Numbered from the stretch's first letter, positions 50,748-59,835 are shown. The stretch: 64,000 bases of DNA from Rhodanobacteraceae bacterium (GCA_027019085.1 JALUXG010000023.1:1-64000), one strand, 5' to 3'. Notes: generated from the sequence alone by a model not told the origin. Made by a program: numbers and translations.

Positions 50748-52508
50748 ATGAGTCAGTTCGCATTGCTGGGCCAGCGCCGGTTTGGACCATTTTTCCTCAC
50801 CCAGGCCTTCGGCGCCTTCAACGACAACGCCTTTCGCTACGCGCTGATCGGCATGGCCACCTTCCGTTTCGGCATGTCCTCGCCGGAACTGGGTGGTTAC
50901 AACAACCTGGCGCTGGCCCTGTTCATCCTGCCGTTCTTTCTCTTCTCCGCCAGCGCCGGCCAACTGGCCGAGCGCATGGAAAAGGCCCGGCTTATACGCA
51001 TCGTCAAGGCCATGGAGGTGGCAGTGATGATCCTGGCGGCCGTGGCCTTCCAGCGTGCCAGCCCGACCCTGCTGCTGGTGGCCCTGTTCCTGATGGGCCT
51101 GCAGTCCACGCTGTTCGGTCCGATCAAGTATTCGATCCTGCCGCAGGTACTACGTCCCGGCGAACTGACCGGGGGCAACGGTCTGGTCGAGAGCGGCACC
51201 TCGCTGGCCATCCTGCTCGGATCGATGGCCGGCAATGCCCTGATGGCCGTGCCGCACTACGGCCCGCAACTGACCTCGGCGGCGGTTATCGGCGTCGCCC
51301 TTGCCGGCTATGCCGCCTCCCGTGCCATCCCGTCGGCCCCGGCCACCGCCCCGGACCTGCGTTTCGAGTGGAATCCCCTGCGCGAGACCGGCAAGGTGCT
51401 GCGGGACAGCCTGCGCGAGCGAACCGTGTTCCATGCCATCCTCGGCATATCCTGGTTCTGGTTCTTCGGCGCCGTGCTGACGGTGCAACTGCCGCTGTAC
51501 ACCCGCGATTTCCTGGGTGGCGACGCCAGCGTGCTGACGCTGGCACTGGCCTTGTTTTCCATCGGCATCGGTGCCGGTTCACTGCTGTGCGAACGGCTGT
51601 CCGGTGGGCGGATCGAACCGGGACTGGTGCCGCTGGGTGCGATGGGCATGACACTGACCGGTGTCGACCTGTATTTCACGCGCCCGCGCGCCATGCCGGT
51701 GCAGGGCCAGGATGCCTGGAACATGCTGTCCGCAAGCGGCGGCGTGCATGTCGCCGTTGACCTGGTGCTGATCGGCCTGTTTGCCGGTTTCTACATCGTG
51801 CCGCTGTTCGCCATGGTGCAGCAGCGTGCGCCCCGGCGGCATCTTTCGCGCACCATCGCGGCCACCAACATCATCAATGCCCTGTTCATGGTGCTTGCGG
51901 CGGCATTCGGGAGTGCGGCCCTGTGGGCGGGACTGACGGTGCCGCAACTGTTTCTCGCGGTGGCCCTGCTCAATGCCGTGGTGGTCGCCTGGATGATGTT
52001 CCGCGTGCCCGAATTTGCGCTTCGATTCATCGGCTGGTTGCTGCTGCACCTGCGCTACAGGGTGCGTTGCAGCGGCCTGCGGGCTTTGTCCGCCGACGGT
52101 CCGGTGCTGCTGCTTGCCCCGTGCTTGGATACGACGCGGATGCTGCTGGTGATGACGTGCCTGCCTCGTCCGGTGCGTTTCGTGCTGGATGCCGGTCTGG
52201 GCCTGCGCGGGTTCTGCGCCTCGCTCATGGTCCGCGCGGGCGCCATCGTGCGTGATGACTTGCACCATCGTGTCGACCGCGAGTCGACGATTGCGCGGGC
52301 TCGAGATGGCGGCGAAGTCCTTTGCCTGGTTTGCACTTGCGGCGAGCTGACCGGAAGCGAGGGGTGTGCCGGTTCCGAACAGGTGCGCGAATATGCCATG
52401 CGACATGGTCTGCCGCTTTACGTGCTGCAACTGGAGGAACCGCTTCGGGGGAGATACCGCTTGCGCGCCCGGCTGGAGCTGACGCTGTGCCAACCGAGGT
52501 CCGCGTAG
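50748..52508 (+). CDS. MFS transporter fused to a degenerate acyltransferase domain
   Basis: This 586-residue protein has two parts. Residues about 1-415 form a 12-helix MFS transporter of the LplT/Aas type, which flips lysophospholipids (FGAFNDNAFRYALIG, GPIKYSILPQVL, LVESGTSLAILLGS). About 170 residues at the C-terminus align in position with the PlsC-type acyltransferase of MFS-acyltransferase fusions. However, the catalytic H-x4-D is replaced (LLLAPCLDTTRMLL, no His), the later FPEGR-type motif is missing and the domain is short. The transporter is probably functional and the acyltransferase not. Confidence 0.82.
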   Translation: MSQFALLGQRRFGPFFLTQAFGAFNDNAFRYALIGMATFRFGMSSPELGGYNNLALALFILPFFLFSASAGQLAERMEKARLIRIVKAMEVAVMILAAVAFQRASPTLLLVALFLMGLQSTLFGPIKYSILPQVLRPGELTGGNGLVESGTSLAILLGSMAGNALMAVPHYGPQLTSAAVIGVALAGYAASRAIPSAPATAPDLRFEWNPLRETGKVLRDSLRERTVFHAILGISWFWFFGAVLTVQLPLYTRDFLGGDASVLTLALALFSIGIGAGSLLCERLSGGRIEPGLVPLGAMGMTLTGVDLYFTRPRAMPVQGQDAWNMLSASGGVHVAVDLVLIGLFAGFYIVPLFAMVQQRAPRRHLSRTIAATNIINALFMVLAAAFGSAALWAGLTVPQLFLAVALLNAVVVAWMMFRVPEFALRFIGWLLLHLRYRVRCSGLRALSADGPVLLLAPCLDTTRMLLVMTCLPRPVRFVLDAGLGLRGFCASLMVRAGAIVRDDLHHRVDRESTIARARDGGEVLCLVCTCGELTGSEGCAGSEQVREYAMRHGLPLYVLQLEEPLRGRYRLRARLELTLCQPRSA

Positions 52509-52559
52509 GGCATTGGCAGGGGTCGGCCCCCGGTGCGGGGGGCGTCGAGGTGCCAAAGC

Positions 52560-53480
52560 TCAGACGAACCAGCCCCCGAGCACGACCAGGGCGGCTATGG
52601 TCAGCCAGACCATCATGACCCGGTGCAACAGGCGCCGGGCGTCGGCCAGTTCGGCCAGGACGTCGCTGGTGTCTCTGGTGTCGGCATCGCCGGCTTCCAG
52701 GTCGGCATTGACGCCCGCCCGCGCCACGGCGGACAGGAAACCCGGGTCGAAATGCCGCGCAACGTTGCGTGCGTCGGAATGCCAGTTGCGCCAGGCGCGG
52801 ACCACGGCATCGAAATCCGAGACCAGGGCCATGGCCAGAACCATCAGATGGGCCGCAGGCCAGTCCAGCATTTCACCCAGGCGTCGCGCCGCGGCCCGTC
52901 CCCGCGCCGGCGGTATGGCCAGATCGTCCGGATCGTCGCTGCCGTCCTCGACGGTGCTCACGCTGTTCGTTCCATCAACCAGCAACAGTCGCACCAGCCT
53001 GTAGCCCAGAGCGCCGACCGGGCCAAGCAACAGGAACCAGAAGATCACGGCAAAGCGGCGTTGCAGGCCGGCCCAGACCGTGGCATGGACCAGGCACGGT
53101 GCGGTGAATGGCAGCCGATCGTGATCGTCGGTCGCGCGCAGACGTTGCGCCAGCTTTTCTTGCTTGTCCGGATCCTCGGCCTGCAGCACCGCCTTGATGT
53201 CCTGGTCCAGGTCGCGGGGCCCGAGGCTGTAGGCCAGCACGCCGCCGGCGAAGACACCCCACAGGACATGCATCATCGGTGCCTGCCACAGCAGGATCGA
53301 GATCACGCCGCACACGATCAGCGGCGGCAGCAGGGTCCAGGCGACGAAGGCGGCTCCGTCGCTGTCGGCATGCTGGTCGGTCCATTGATGGAACCAGCCA
53401 TGACGGCGGTAGCGGGGAATGGTCGGCAGGAGATGAATCAGAAGCATCACCGCCAGGACGACCAGCAGACGTATGGCCAT
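52560..53480 (-). CDS. ampE: AmpE-like membrane protein
   Basis: This 306-residue inner-membrane protein with about four hydrophobic segments resembles AmpE, the proposed regulatory partner of AmpD in cell-wall recycling and beta-lactamase signalling (CobD/CbiB-like fold). Conserved blocks include WFHQWTDQ, LGPRDLDQDI and the second helix set around FAVIFWFLLLGP(V)GALGYRL (in part). No ampD or ampC is adjacent. It follows nudC by 63 bases in the leftward operon. Confidence 0.85.
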   Translation of the reverse strand: MAIRLLVVLAVMLLIHLLPTIPRYRRHGWFHQWTDQHADSDGAAFVAWTLLPPLIVCGVISILLWQAPMMHVLWGVFAGGVLAYSLGPRDLDQDIKAVLQAEDPDKQEKLAQRLRATDDHDRLPFTAPCLVHATVWAGLQRRFAVIFWFLLLGPVGALGYRLVRLLLVDGTNSVSTVEDGSDDPDDLAIPPARGRAAARRLGEMLDWPAAHLMVLAMALVSDFDAVVRAWRNWHSDARNVARHFDPGFLSAVARAGVNADLEAGDADTRDTSDVLAELADARRLLHRVMMVWLTIAALVVLGGWFV

Positions 53481-53543
53481 GAGAATGTGGCTCCGGTCCA
53501 GGATCGAGGATTACCGTGGGCGATTGTAGCGGGCCGCGCAGTT

Positions 53544-54494
53544 TCAGGTGTCCGTTATCGTCTCGAGATCGATGCCTGCCTGCCGGCCCATCCAGTGGGC
53601 CAGCAGATAGCGGGATACGGAAAGGCGTGACGGCAGCTGCAGACTGCCCCGTTCGACGCCATGCACGATGTCACCGGGCGTGAACCAGGCGGCATGCTCC
53701 AGTTCACCGTCCCGCAGGTGAATGTCCCGGGCCAGGGCCTGTGCCGAGAAACCGAGCATCAGCGAGGCGGGGAAGGGCCAGGGCTGCGAGGCGAGGTAAC
53801 GGCAGTGTGTCACGGTCACACCTGTTTCCTCGTCCACCTCGCGGCGTACCGCATCCTCCAGTCCCTCGCCCGGCTCGACGAATCCGGCCAGGGTCGAGTA
53901 AAGCCCCTGTGGCCAGCCAGGTTGGCGTCCGAGCAGGCAGGCCCCTTCGTGTTCGACGATGACGATGATGGCCGGATCACTGCGCGGAAACTGCAGCGTG
54001 TCGCACTGCGTACAGCGAGCCCGGTGTCCGGACGAGATCCAGGACAGCGGTGCGCCGCAGCATGGGCAGTGACGGGTGCGGGCCTGCCATTGGGCCAGGG
54101 CACTGGCATAGGCGAACAGGCCCGCATCGAATCGGCTGAAGCGGGCCCCGGCGTGGCGTAGTCCGATGGTTTGCGCCGACAGCACACCGGCTGATGTCCG
54201 GACCTGTTCCGCGTTGGCACGCAGCAGGAAATACCCGCGGTCTTCGCCATCCACGCCCAACAGACTGGCCGGGATGTCGCCAAGATGACGCCGGCGTTCG
54301 GTGGGCGTCAGCAGTCTTGGTGCCCGTCCGTCGGCGAGGGAGAGGATGCGGGCTTCGGGGTCCAGCACCAGGAACCTGGAGGTGGGTGCCTGTTCAAGCG
54401 CATCCAGCCAGGGCCGGTCATCGCGGTGCTCGGCCTTGCGGTCGAGTGCCAGGTCCGTGAAGAGCAAGGCCGATGGCTCGGGAAATCGATCCAT
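53544..54494 (-). CDS. nudC: NADH pyrophosphatase NudC (mRNA NAD-decapping)
   Basis: This 316-residue Nudix hydrolase cleaves NADH and removes NAD caps from RNA. The zinc ribbon is C-x2-C (CPCC) and C-x2-C (CTQC). The Nudix box GFVEPGEGLEDAV...REVDEETG is complete. The family-specific SQPWPFPASLM after the box confirms NudC. The start at 54494 gives MDRFPEPS. It begins 16 bases after the erpA stop, so it is cotranscribed with it. Confidence 0.95.
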   Translation of the reverse strand: MDRFPEPSALLFTDLALDRKAEHRDDRPWLDALEQAPTSRFLVLDPEARILSLADGRAPRLLTPTERRRHLGDIPASLLGVDGEDRGYFLLRANAEQVRTSAGVLSAQTIGLRHAGARFSRFDAGLFAYASALAQWQARTRHCPCCGAPLSWISSGHRARCTQCDTLQFPRSDPAIIVIVEHEGACLLGRQPGWPQGLYSTLAGFVEPGEGLEDAVRREVDEETGVTVTHCRYLASQPWPFPASLMLGFSAQALARDIHLRDGELEHAAWFTPGDIVHGVERGSLQLPSRLSVSRYLLAHWMGRQAGIDLETITDT

Positions 54495-54510
54495 GGCTTC
54501 AGCGCCAAGT

Positions 54511-54882
54511 TTACACGGAGAACGAGGAACCGCAGCCGCAGGTGGTGCTTGCATTGGGATTGCGGATCACGAACTGCGCGCCGCTGAGGTTTTCCGCGTA
54601 GTCGATTTCGGCGCCGCCCAGGTATTGCAGTGACAGCGGATCGACAAGCAATGTCACACCCTGCTTGTCGACGGCCAGGTCATCCTCGGACTGTTGCTCG
54701 TCGAAGGTGAAGCCGTACTGGAACCCGGAGCACCCGCCGCCGGTGATGTACACGCGCAGTTTGAGTGCGGGGTTGCCTTCTTCCTCGATCAGGTCGCGCA
54801 CCTTGTGCGCGGCTGCATCGGTGAACACGAGCGGTGCCCCACCGCTGCGGTAGTCGGGCATCTGGATGGGTATGCTGTTCAT
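54511..54882 (-). CDS. erpA: Iron-sulfur cluster insertion protein ErpA
   Basis: This 123-residue A-type carrier delivers [Fe-S] clusters to apoproteins. The three ligand cysteines are C51 (GGGCSGF), C115 and C117 (CGCGSSF). [14 protein letters not shown] and [19 protein letters not shown] are typical. It lies between a bactofilin gene (88-base gap) and nudC, and may have its own promoter in that gap. Confidence 0.95.
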   Translation of the reverse strand: MNSIPIQMPDYRSGGAPLVFTDAAAHKVRDLIEEEGNPALKLRVYITGGGCSGFQYGFTFDEQQSEDDLAVDKQGVTLLVDPLSLQYLGGAEIDYAENLSGAQFVIRNPNASTTCGCGSSFSV

Positions 54883-54970
54883 GTGTGCAAGTGTCGCGCT
54901 TCGTCAGGGCGGCGGCAAGCCGCCATATCCCTGCATTGGGCCGTGGTGTGCCAAATCAAGCGCCTGTGCT

Positions 54971-55438
54971 TCAGTCGTGCGAACGGTTGTCCATTACCAC
55001 GTCATCATCGAAGACGCCGTCTGGCGCAGTGTCGCTTGGCGGTTTGGGCAGCTGGCGCGGACTTTCCTTCTGGTGGACCATGCGCCCATTGACCTGGGCC
55101 CCGGCGGCCATTTCCAGTACCCGGTAGTGCACGTCGCCCTCGATGCAGGCCTCGGAGGCCAGCTCCAGCCGTTCGGCGGCGTGGATGTCGCCTTTCACGT
55201 GGCCGTTGATGATGGCATGGGGCACATGCACCTCGCCGACCACGCGGCCGCCCTCGCTCAGGGTGAACACGGCCTTGCCGTCGGGTCCGGCGTGAATGCT
55301 GCCCTCGATGCAGCCATCCAGGTGCAGGTTGCCGTTGAACCGGACATCGCCCTGCACGGTGGTGCCGGCGGCGATCAGGCTGGTGTCGCCGGCATGCGAA
55401 TCGGTCGCGTCGTGTCGCCGTTGGCGGTTATTCCACAT
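54971..55438 (-). CDS. Bactofilin (polymer-forming cytoskeletal protein)
   Basis: This 155-residue protein has a central bactofilin domain (DUF583) of short hydrophobic beta-helix repeats, beginning TSLIAAGTTVQGDVRF and including EGSIHAGPDGKAVF and NGHVKGDIHA. Disordered tails flank it. Such proteins polymerise without nucleotide and place cell-wall enzymes. Its 5' end overlaps the preceding membrane-protein gene by 11 bases, suggesting a functional pair. Confidence 0.93.
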   Translation of the reverse strand: MWNNRQRRHDATDSHAGDTSLIAAGTTVQGDVRFNGNLHLDGCIEGSIHAGPDGKAVFTLSEGGRVVGEVHVPHAIINGHVKGDIHAAERLELASEACIEGDVHYRVLEMAAGAQVNGRMVHQKESPRQLPKPPSDTAPDGVFDDDVVMDNRSHD

Positions 55439-56168
55439 TTTGAGGGTTCTCCGGATTTTTCAATGCGCTGTTCCAGGACATGCTCTGGGTGATGTTCTTG
55501 CTGCCGCGCGGATCCAGATGGATCCGCAGTCGGTTGGGGGTGAAGTCCGCCGGCAGCATCAGGGTGCCATGCAGCTGCTGGAAATACTTGAACTTGAAAG
55601 GCATGCCTTCTTTCTGTTCGGGTGCGGCGATGTCCGACCAGTGCAGTCGCGCCAGGCTGCCGGCACGCACACCGTCGATATCGACCGTGGCGCGGCCGTG
55701 GACGATATCCCGGCGCCGCGCATTGCGGGTCAGGGTCAGGGTGATGTTCCACGCCCGCGACCGGGCAACGCGATGCAGGTACACCCCCTGCAGCTGCAGC
55801 CCGTCCTGCCGGGAGCTGCCGCCGGCCAGGCGGGCGTAAAGGGACAGGTCCGCGCGCAAACCGTTGATCTGCTCGTCGCGCTCGGCGAGCGTATCGGTAA
55901 GCTTGCGACTGGCCACGTTGGCGACCTGCAGGGAGCGCTGGGCTATGGCCAGCTGCTGTTTCAGCCTGGCGTTGTCCGTACGCAGCGCCTCGACGGTCTT
56001 GCCGCTGACGCTCGTCCGCGGTGTCGCCGACTTCCCGTAGGCATAGGCGAGCACCGCTGCCACGATCAGTGAAGCGACCCACAGTGCCAGCCCGCCCCAC
56101 CATCGCAGGCGCATCGGCCGGGTCTGCTCCGAACGCACGACATAGCGGGGGGGAGGACGAATGTTCAT
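55428..56168 (-). CDS. Membrane-anchored coiled-coil protein (DUF6776-like)
   Basis: This 246-residue protein has one N-terminal transmembrane helix (GGLALWVASLIVAAVLAYAYG), a coiled coil (about 55-110: heptad-like LRTDNARLKQQLAIAQ) and a C-terminal beta-rich domain facing the periplasm. The number DUF6776 is recalled, not verified. It heads the operon with the overlapping bactofilin gene and could anchor the bactofilin polymer to the envelope. Confidence 0.75.
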   Translation of the reverse strand: MNIRPPPRYVVRSEQTRPMRLRWWGGLALWVASLIVAAVLAYAYGKSATPRTSVSGKTVEALRTDNARLKQQLAIAQRSLQVANVASRKLTDTLAERDEQINGLRADLSLYARLAGGSSRQDGLQLQGVYLHRVARSRAWNITLTLTRNARRRDIVHGRATVDIDGVRAGSLARLHWSDIAAPEQKEGMPFKFKYFQQLHGTLMLPADFTPNRLRIHLDPRGSKNITQSMSWNSALKNPENPQNVE

Positions 56169-56275
56169 GGACGAGCCGGGGGAAAGCGATCATATAGCCA
56201 TCGGCCATCGTGAGCGTCAAGCGCAACGGGCGACATGCGTATACTCGGGCACGTTTTCCATTGCAGGTTCCGGAC

Positions 56276-56707
56276 ATGCTCTGGCTCAAGGCCTTTCACA
56301 TCATTTTCGTGGTCACCTGGTTCGCCGGCCTGTTCTACCTGCCGCGGTTGTTTGTCTACCATGTGGAGGCGACCGAGCCGGTACTGCGCGAGCGACTGAA
56401 GGTGATGGAACGGCGTCTTCTGGGCATCACCCATATCGGCGGCCTGCTGGCCGTGGGTTTCGGTCTGGCGACCATGGTCTGGTGGATGCGGCACGCGCCA
56501 GGCTACCTGATGCAGAGCTGGTGGTTCCATGCCAAGCTGGCCCTGGTGCTGGTGCTGATTCTCTACCATGCGATGCTCGCGCACATGGTCCGCCTGGCCC
56601 GGCGTGACGCACTGGTCTGGAGCAGTCGCGCCCTGCGCATCTTCAACGAGATCCCCGCCGTGCTGCTGGTGGCCATCGTGATCCTGGTGGTGGTCAAGCC
56701 AGGCTGA
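56276..56707 (+). CDS. hemJ: Protoporphyrinogen IX oxidase HemJ
   Basis: This 143-residue, four-helix membrane protein performs the penultimate step of haem synthesis. H8 (in WLKAFHIIFVVTWFAGLFYLPRLF, cited in part) and the conserved lysine in WWFHAKLALV are the functional residues of the family. The start at 56276 gives MLWLKAFH, the standard N-terminus; upstream frame extension is not conserved. It converges with bfr, ending nine bases from it. Haem supply and the haem-containing bacterioferritin thus lie side by side. Confidence 0.93.
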   Translation: MLWLKAFHIIFVVTWFAGLFYLPRLFVYHVEATEPVLRERLKVMERRLLGITHIGGLLAVGFGLATMVWWMRHAPGYLMQSWWFHAKLALVLVLILYHAMLAHMVRLARRDALVWSSRALRIFNEIPAVLLVAIVILVVVKPG

Positions 56708-56716
56708 GGTACAGGT

Positions 56717-57187
56717 TCAGCTGCGCACGCGGGTCTGAAGGTAGGCGACCTCGCCGAGGTTTTTGATCAGGTCGAGCTGGGTTTCCAGCCAGTCGATGTG
56801 CTCTTCCTCGGAGGACAGGATGTCCTGGAACAGGTCGCGGGTGACGAAGTCACCCAATTGTTCACTGTCGGCGATGCCGCGCTGGAGATCAGGCACGGCG
56901 GCGCGCTCGAGTTTCAGGTCGCATTCAAGGATTTCGCGCGGACTCTCCCCGATCAGCAGCTTGTCCAGTTGCTGCAGGTTGGGCAGGCCTTCGAGGAACA
57001 GGATGCGTTCCACCAGGCGGTCGGCATGCTTCATCTCGTCGATCGACTCGCTGTACTCGTGATCGGCCAGCGCCATGTAGCCCCAGTTCCTGAACATGCG
57101 GGCATGCAGGAAGTACTGGTTGATGGCGGTCAATTCGTTCTTGAGCGCGCGGTTGAGGTGCTCGATAACCCGGGTTTCGCCTTGCAT
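56717..57187 (-). CDS. bfr: Bacterioferritin
   Basis: This 156-residue subunit of the 24-mer haem-containing iron store has all ferroxidase ligands at their E. coli positions: E18, E51, H54, E94, E127 and H130, with Y25 nearby. The axial haem ligand M52 is also present, so it is a true Bfr rather than a haem-free ferritin. The start at 57187 gives MQGETRVIEHLN. It lies 88 bases after bfd on the same strand, presumably one operon. Confidence 0.97.
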   Translation of the reverse strand: MQGETRVIEHLNRALKNELTAINQYFLHARMFRNWGYMALADHEYSESIDEMKHADRLVERILFLEGLPNLQQLDKLLIGESPREILECDLKLERAAVPDLQRGIADSEQLGDFVTRDLFQDILSSEEEHIDWLETQLDLIKNLGEVAYLQTRVRS

Positions 57188-57275
57188 GAGGTGCCTCCGT
57201 GCCCCGGCGCTGCTGTCGCGCCAGGTGGGATGGGTGAGCAATGATCATAGCGCCGAACGCGCGGCGTCGGGACGT

Positions 57276-57476
57276 TCAGGCGGCCTTGCGCGACGCCGAC
57301 GGCAGGCTTTGGCGCAGCGTCAGTTCATGCAGCAGTTGGCGCGCCATGCTTTCGCAGCAGCCGCAGCCCGTGGAGCAACGGGTCCGGTCCTGCAGTTCGG
57401 CAAAGCTGCGGACGCCTTCGCTGCAGGCTTGCCGGATATCGGTTTCGCGCACGGATTGGCAGATGCAAACGTACAT
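57276..57476 (-). CDS. bfd: Bacterioferritin-associated ferredoxin
   Basis: This 66-residue [2Fe-2S] protein reduces stored iron for release from Bfr. The cluster cysteines C4, C6, C38 and C41 occupy the same numbers as in E. coli Bfd (MYVCIC and GCGCC). GGAGG lies nine bases before the ATG. A Fur-box-like sequence is just upstream, consistent with induction under iron limitation. Confidence 0.96.
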   Translation of the reverse strand: MYVCICQSVRETDIRQACSEGVRSFAELQDRTRCSTGCGCCESMARQLLHELTLRQSLPSASRKAA

Positions 57477-57504
57477 GGGACAACCTCCGTGGCACTATTT
57501 GAAT

Positions 57505-57523
57505 GCAAATGGGAACGATTGTC
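57505..57523 (-). promoter_or_regulatory. Candidate Fur box upstream of bfd
   Basis: GCAAATGGGAACGATTGTC matches the 19-base Fur consensus at 12 of 19 positions by hand alignment, and lies 29 bases before the bfd start codon. The role of bfd in iron release makes Fur control plausible. Confidence 0.5.
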
Positions 57524-57637
57524 AATAACACCCATACGAGGCGTGTTCAATGCCATGCCAGGACTGGCGCGGGACAGGGAGGTCCGGCAGTAAAGACTCG
57601 CAAGGATGCGGTCGCGCGAAGGATCGGGCGTTCGGGG

Positions 57638-58183
57638 TCAGGCGGCGGCACTGCCTCTGCGCTTGCCGGGAGGGCCCCGGTGACGCGGTGTTTCGATGCG
57701 GATGCTGCAGGTGCGCTCGACCTGCGGAGCAAACTGGCGCAGGGCGCGTTCGTACACGCGCCGCTTGAACGCAACAACGTGTTCGGCGGGGTACCAGAAA
57801 TTGACCCAGCGCCACGAGTCGAATTCCGGCGTTTCGCTGGCATCCAGACGCAGGTGCCGTTCGTGGCCGATGAAGCGGAGCAGGAACCAGACCTGTTTCT
57901 GGCCGATGCATTGCGGGGACTGGTGACGGCGCAGATAGCGGTGCGGCAGCCGGTAGCGGAGCCAGCCAGGGGTGGTGTCGAGCACTTCGACATGCTCGGC
58001 GGCCAGTCCGGTTTCCTCTGCCAGTTCGCGATACATCGCCTCGATCGGGGTCTCGTCGCTGCGCATGCCACCCTGGGGAAACTGCCAGCCATCGCGACGG
58101 ATGCGGCGCGCCCAGAACAGGCGACCGTCGTCGTTGAGCAGGATGATGCCTACATTGGGCCGGTATCCATCGGCGTCGATCAT
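57638..58183 (-). CDS. rppH: RNA 5'-pyrophosphohydrolase
   Basis: This 181-residue Nudix enzyme removes pyrophosphate from 5' ends of RNA and so starts mRNA decay. The N-terminus [13 protein letters not shown], the Nudix box [17 protein letters not shown]...EETG and the KQVWFLLRF strand match E. coli RppH. The C-terminus is enriched in Arg/Pro. The start at 58183 is the family start. It precedes the tRNA-Met gene on the opposite strand. Confidence 0.96.
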   Translation of the reverse strand: MIDADGYRPNVGIILLNDDGRLFWARRIRRDGWQFPQGGMRSDETPIEAMYRELAEETGLAAEHVEVLDTTPGWLRYRLPHRYLRRHQSPQCIGQKQVWFLLRFIGHERHLRLDASETPEFDSWRWVNFWYPAEHVVAFKRRVYERALRQFAPQVERTCSIRIETPRHRGPPGKRRGSAAA

Positions 58184-58371
58184 GCCGGTATCCTCAGTCG
58201 TGCGAGGGGCGGCGGATGCCACACGGCAGGTCAGCCCTCTCGACCCGATTCAACCACAGGCCGGGAAGTCGCGGCAAGAAGTCGCGCTTGAACGCTCGTC
58301 ATCGGCCCACTACACTTTCGCGCCCCGCCCGTGTGCGTCTGCACGTACGGTTCGACAGGCCCATTGTCCCT

Positions 58372-58448
58372 GGCTAGGTAGCTCAGACGGTTAGAGCGCG
58401 GCACTCATAATGCTGAGGTCGGCGGTTCGATTCCGCCCCTAGCCACCA
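58372..58448 (+). tRNA. tRNA-Met(CAU), elongator; integration site
   Basis: This 77-nt gene has acceptor stem GGCTAGG/CCTAGCC, A73 and an encoded CCA, D-arm GCTC...GAGC, anticodon loop CTCATAA and T-arm GGCGGTTCGATTCCGCC. Positions 4-69 and 5-68 are T-A and A-T, unlike the Ile2 tRNA at 23388, so it reads AUG. It is uninterrupted. A P4-type integrase gene follows 162 bases later in the same direction, indicating the tRNA 3' end as the attachment site of the element to its right. Confidence 0.95.
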
Positions 58449-58482
58449 TTAGGGAATCCCACACCATCCCGCAAGACCCCTG

Positions 58483-58507
58483 AAACCGCGTCATTACGCG
58501 GTTTTTT
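58483..58507 (+). terminator. Terminator after tRNA-Met
   Basis: AAACCGCG pairs with CGCGGTTT around TCATTA and runs into six Ts, 34 bases after the tRNA. It separates tRNA transcription from the integrase. Confidence 0.85.
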
Positions 58508-58610
58508 GTTGTCCGTGTGTCTCAAATACACCTTCGGCTTCCCTTGAGTTACCGTAAATCTGGCGGTAGTTTTAACGGTAACAGGGACTACCACCAAGGG
58601 TGTTACCGTC

Positions 58611-59822
58611 ATGTTGACCCCATCTGGAGTGCGCAACGCCAAGCCACAGGCCACGGCTTACAAGCTGGCCGATGGCCGGGGAATGTATCTGCTGGTCAAG
58701 CCGAACGGCTCGAAGTGGTGGCGATTGGACTACCGCCGACCGGGGACCAAGAAACGCAATACGCTGTCCCTGGGCACCTATCCCGATGTTTCCCTGAAAC
58801 AGGCCCGCGAGCGCCGCGAGGAAGCCCGGCGACAGATTGCGGAAGGTATCGACCCCGGCGACCTGCGCAAGGCCGAGGCTTTGTCTGGTGCGGAAACCTT
58901 CGAGGCCATCGCGCGCGAGTGGCACGCCAAGCATGTGCCTACATGGTCCAAGGCTCACGCCGAGCGCCTCATGGGCAGGCTGGAAAAGGACGTGTTCCCG
59001 TGGATCGGCCGCAAGCCCATTGGTGGACTTGCTGCCCCGGACGTGCTGGCTGTGCTGCGCCGTATCGACGCCAGAGGCGCGCGCGACACCGCCCACCGGG
59101 TACACCAGCACTGCGGGCAGGTGTTCCGCTATGCGGTCGCCACAGGCCGCGCCAGCCATGATCCGACGCCTGCCCTGCGTGGGGCCATACCGCCGACGCG
59201 GGCAAAACACCATGCCAGCATCACCGACCCCGACCGTATCGGGGAACTGCTGCGTGCGCTGGATGGCTACCAAGGCTCACCCATCACGCGCGCCGCCTTG
59301 CAGCTGGCCCCGCTTGTCTTTGTGCGTCCGGGTGAGCTACGCCGCGCCGAGTGGCCCGAAGTGGACCTGGACAAGGCCGAATGGCGCATCCCCGGCGAGA
59401 AAATGAAGATGGGCAGCCCGCACATCGTCCCGCTGTCCACGCAGGCCGTGGCGGTCCTGCGCGACCTGGCCCCGCTGACCGGGACCGGACGCTACCTGTT
59501 CCCCGGCCTGCGCACCCGCTCGCGTCCCATGAGCGAGAACACCGTAAACGCTGCCCTGCGCCGCTTGGGCTTTGACCGCGACACCATGACCGGCCACGGC
59601 TTCCGCAGCATGGCCAGCACGCTGCTGAACGAGCAGGGCTGGCACCGCGACGCCATCGAGCGCCAGCTGGCCCACGCCGAACGCGATGCCGTGCGTGCGG
59701 CCTACAACTACGCCGAACACCTGCCCGAACGCCGCAAGATGATGCAGGCATGGGCGGATTATCTGGATAGCTTGCGCGATGTGCCGGGCAAGGTGGTGCC
59801 GATCCATCGCAAGGCCCATTGA
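58611..59822 (+). CDS. P4-type tyrosine integrase
   Basis: This 403-residue site-specific recombinase has an N-terminal arm-type DNA-binding domain (DUF4102; NAKPQATAYKLADGRGMYLLV in part), a core-binding domain and a C-terminal catalytic domain. Catalytic residues are R in VRPGELRRAEW, the HxxR in GHGFRSMAS, a later H in QLAHAERDAV and the nucleophile Y in AYNYAEH. It inserts the element into the adjacent tRNA-Met. A diverged second copy of its last ~100 bp occurs at 60578-60676. Confidence 0.96.
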   Translation: MLTPSGVRNAKPQATAYKLADGRGMYLLVKPNGSKWWRLDYRRPGTKKRNTLSLGTYPDVSLKQARERREEARRQIAEGIDPGDLRKAEALSGAETFEAIAREWHAKHVPTWSKAHAERLMGRLEKDVFPWIGRKPIGGLAAPDVLAVLRRIDARGARDTAHRVHQHCGQVFRYAVATGRASHDPTPALRGAIPPTRAKHHASITDPDRIGELLRALDGYQGSPITRAALQLAPLVFVRPGELRRAEWPEVDLDKAEWRIPGEKMKMGSPHIVPLSTQAVAVLRDLAPLTGTGRYLFPGLRTRSRPMSENTVNAALRRLGFDRDTMTGHGFRSMASTLLNEQGWHRDAIERQLAHAERDAVRAAYNYAEHLPERRKMMQAWADYLDSLRDVPGKVVPIHRKAH

Positions 59823-59835
59823 CGCGTTCAGGCAT

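Noticed and set aside
58372-58448. tRNA-Ile(CAU) as identity of the second CAU tRNA
   Set aside because: Acceptor pairs 4-69 and 5-68 are T-A and A-T, not the C-G pairs required by TilS; elongator Met fits.
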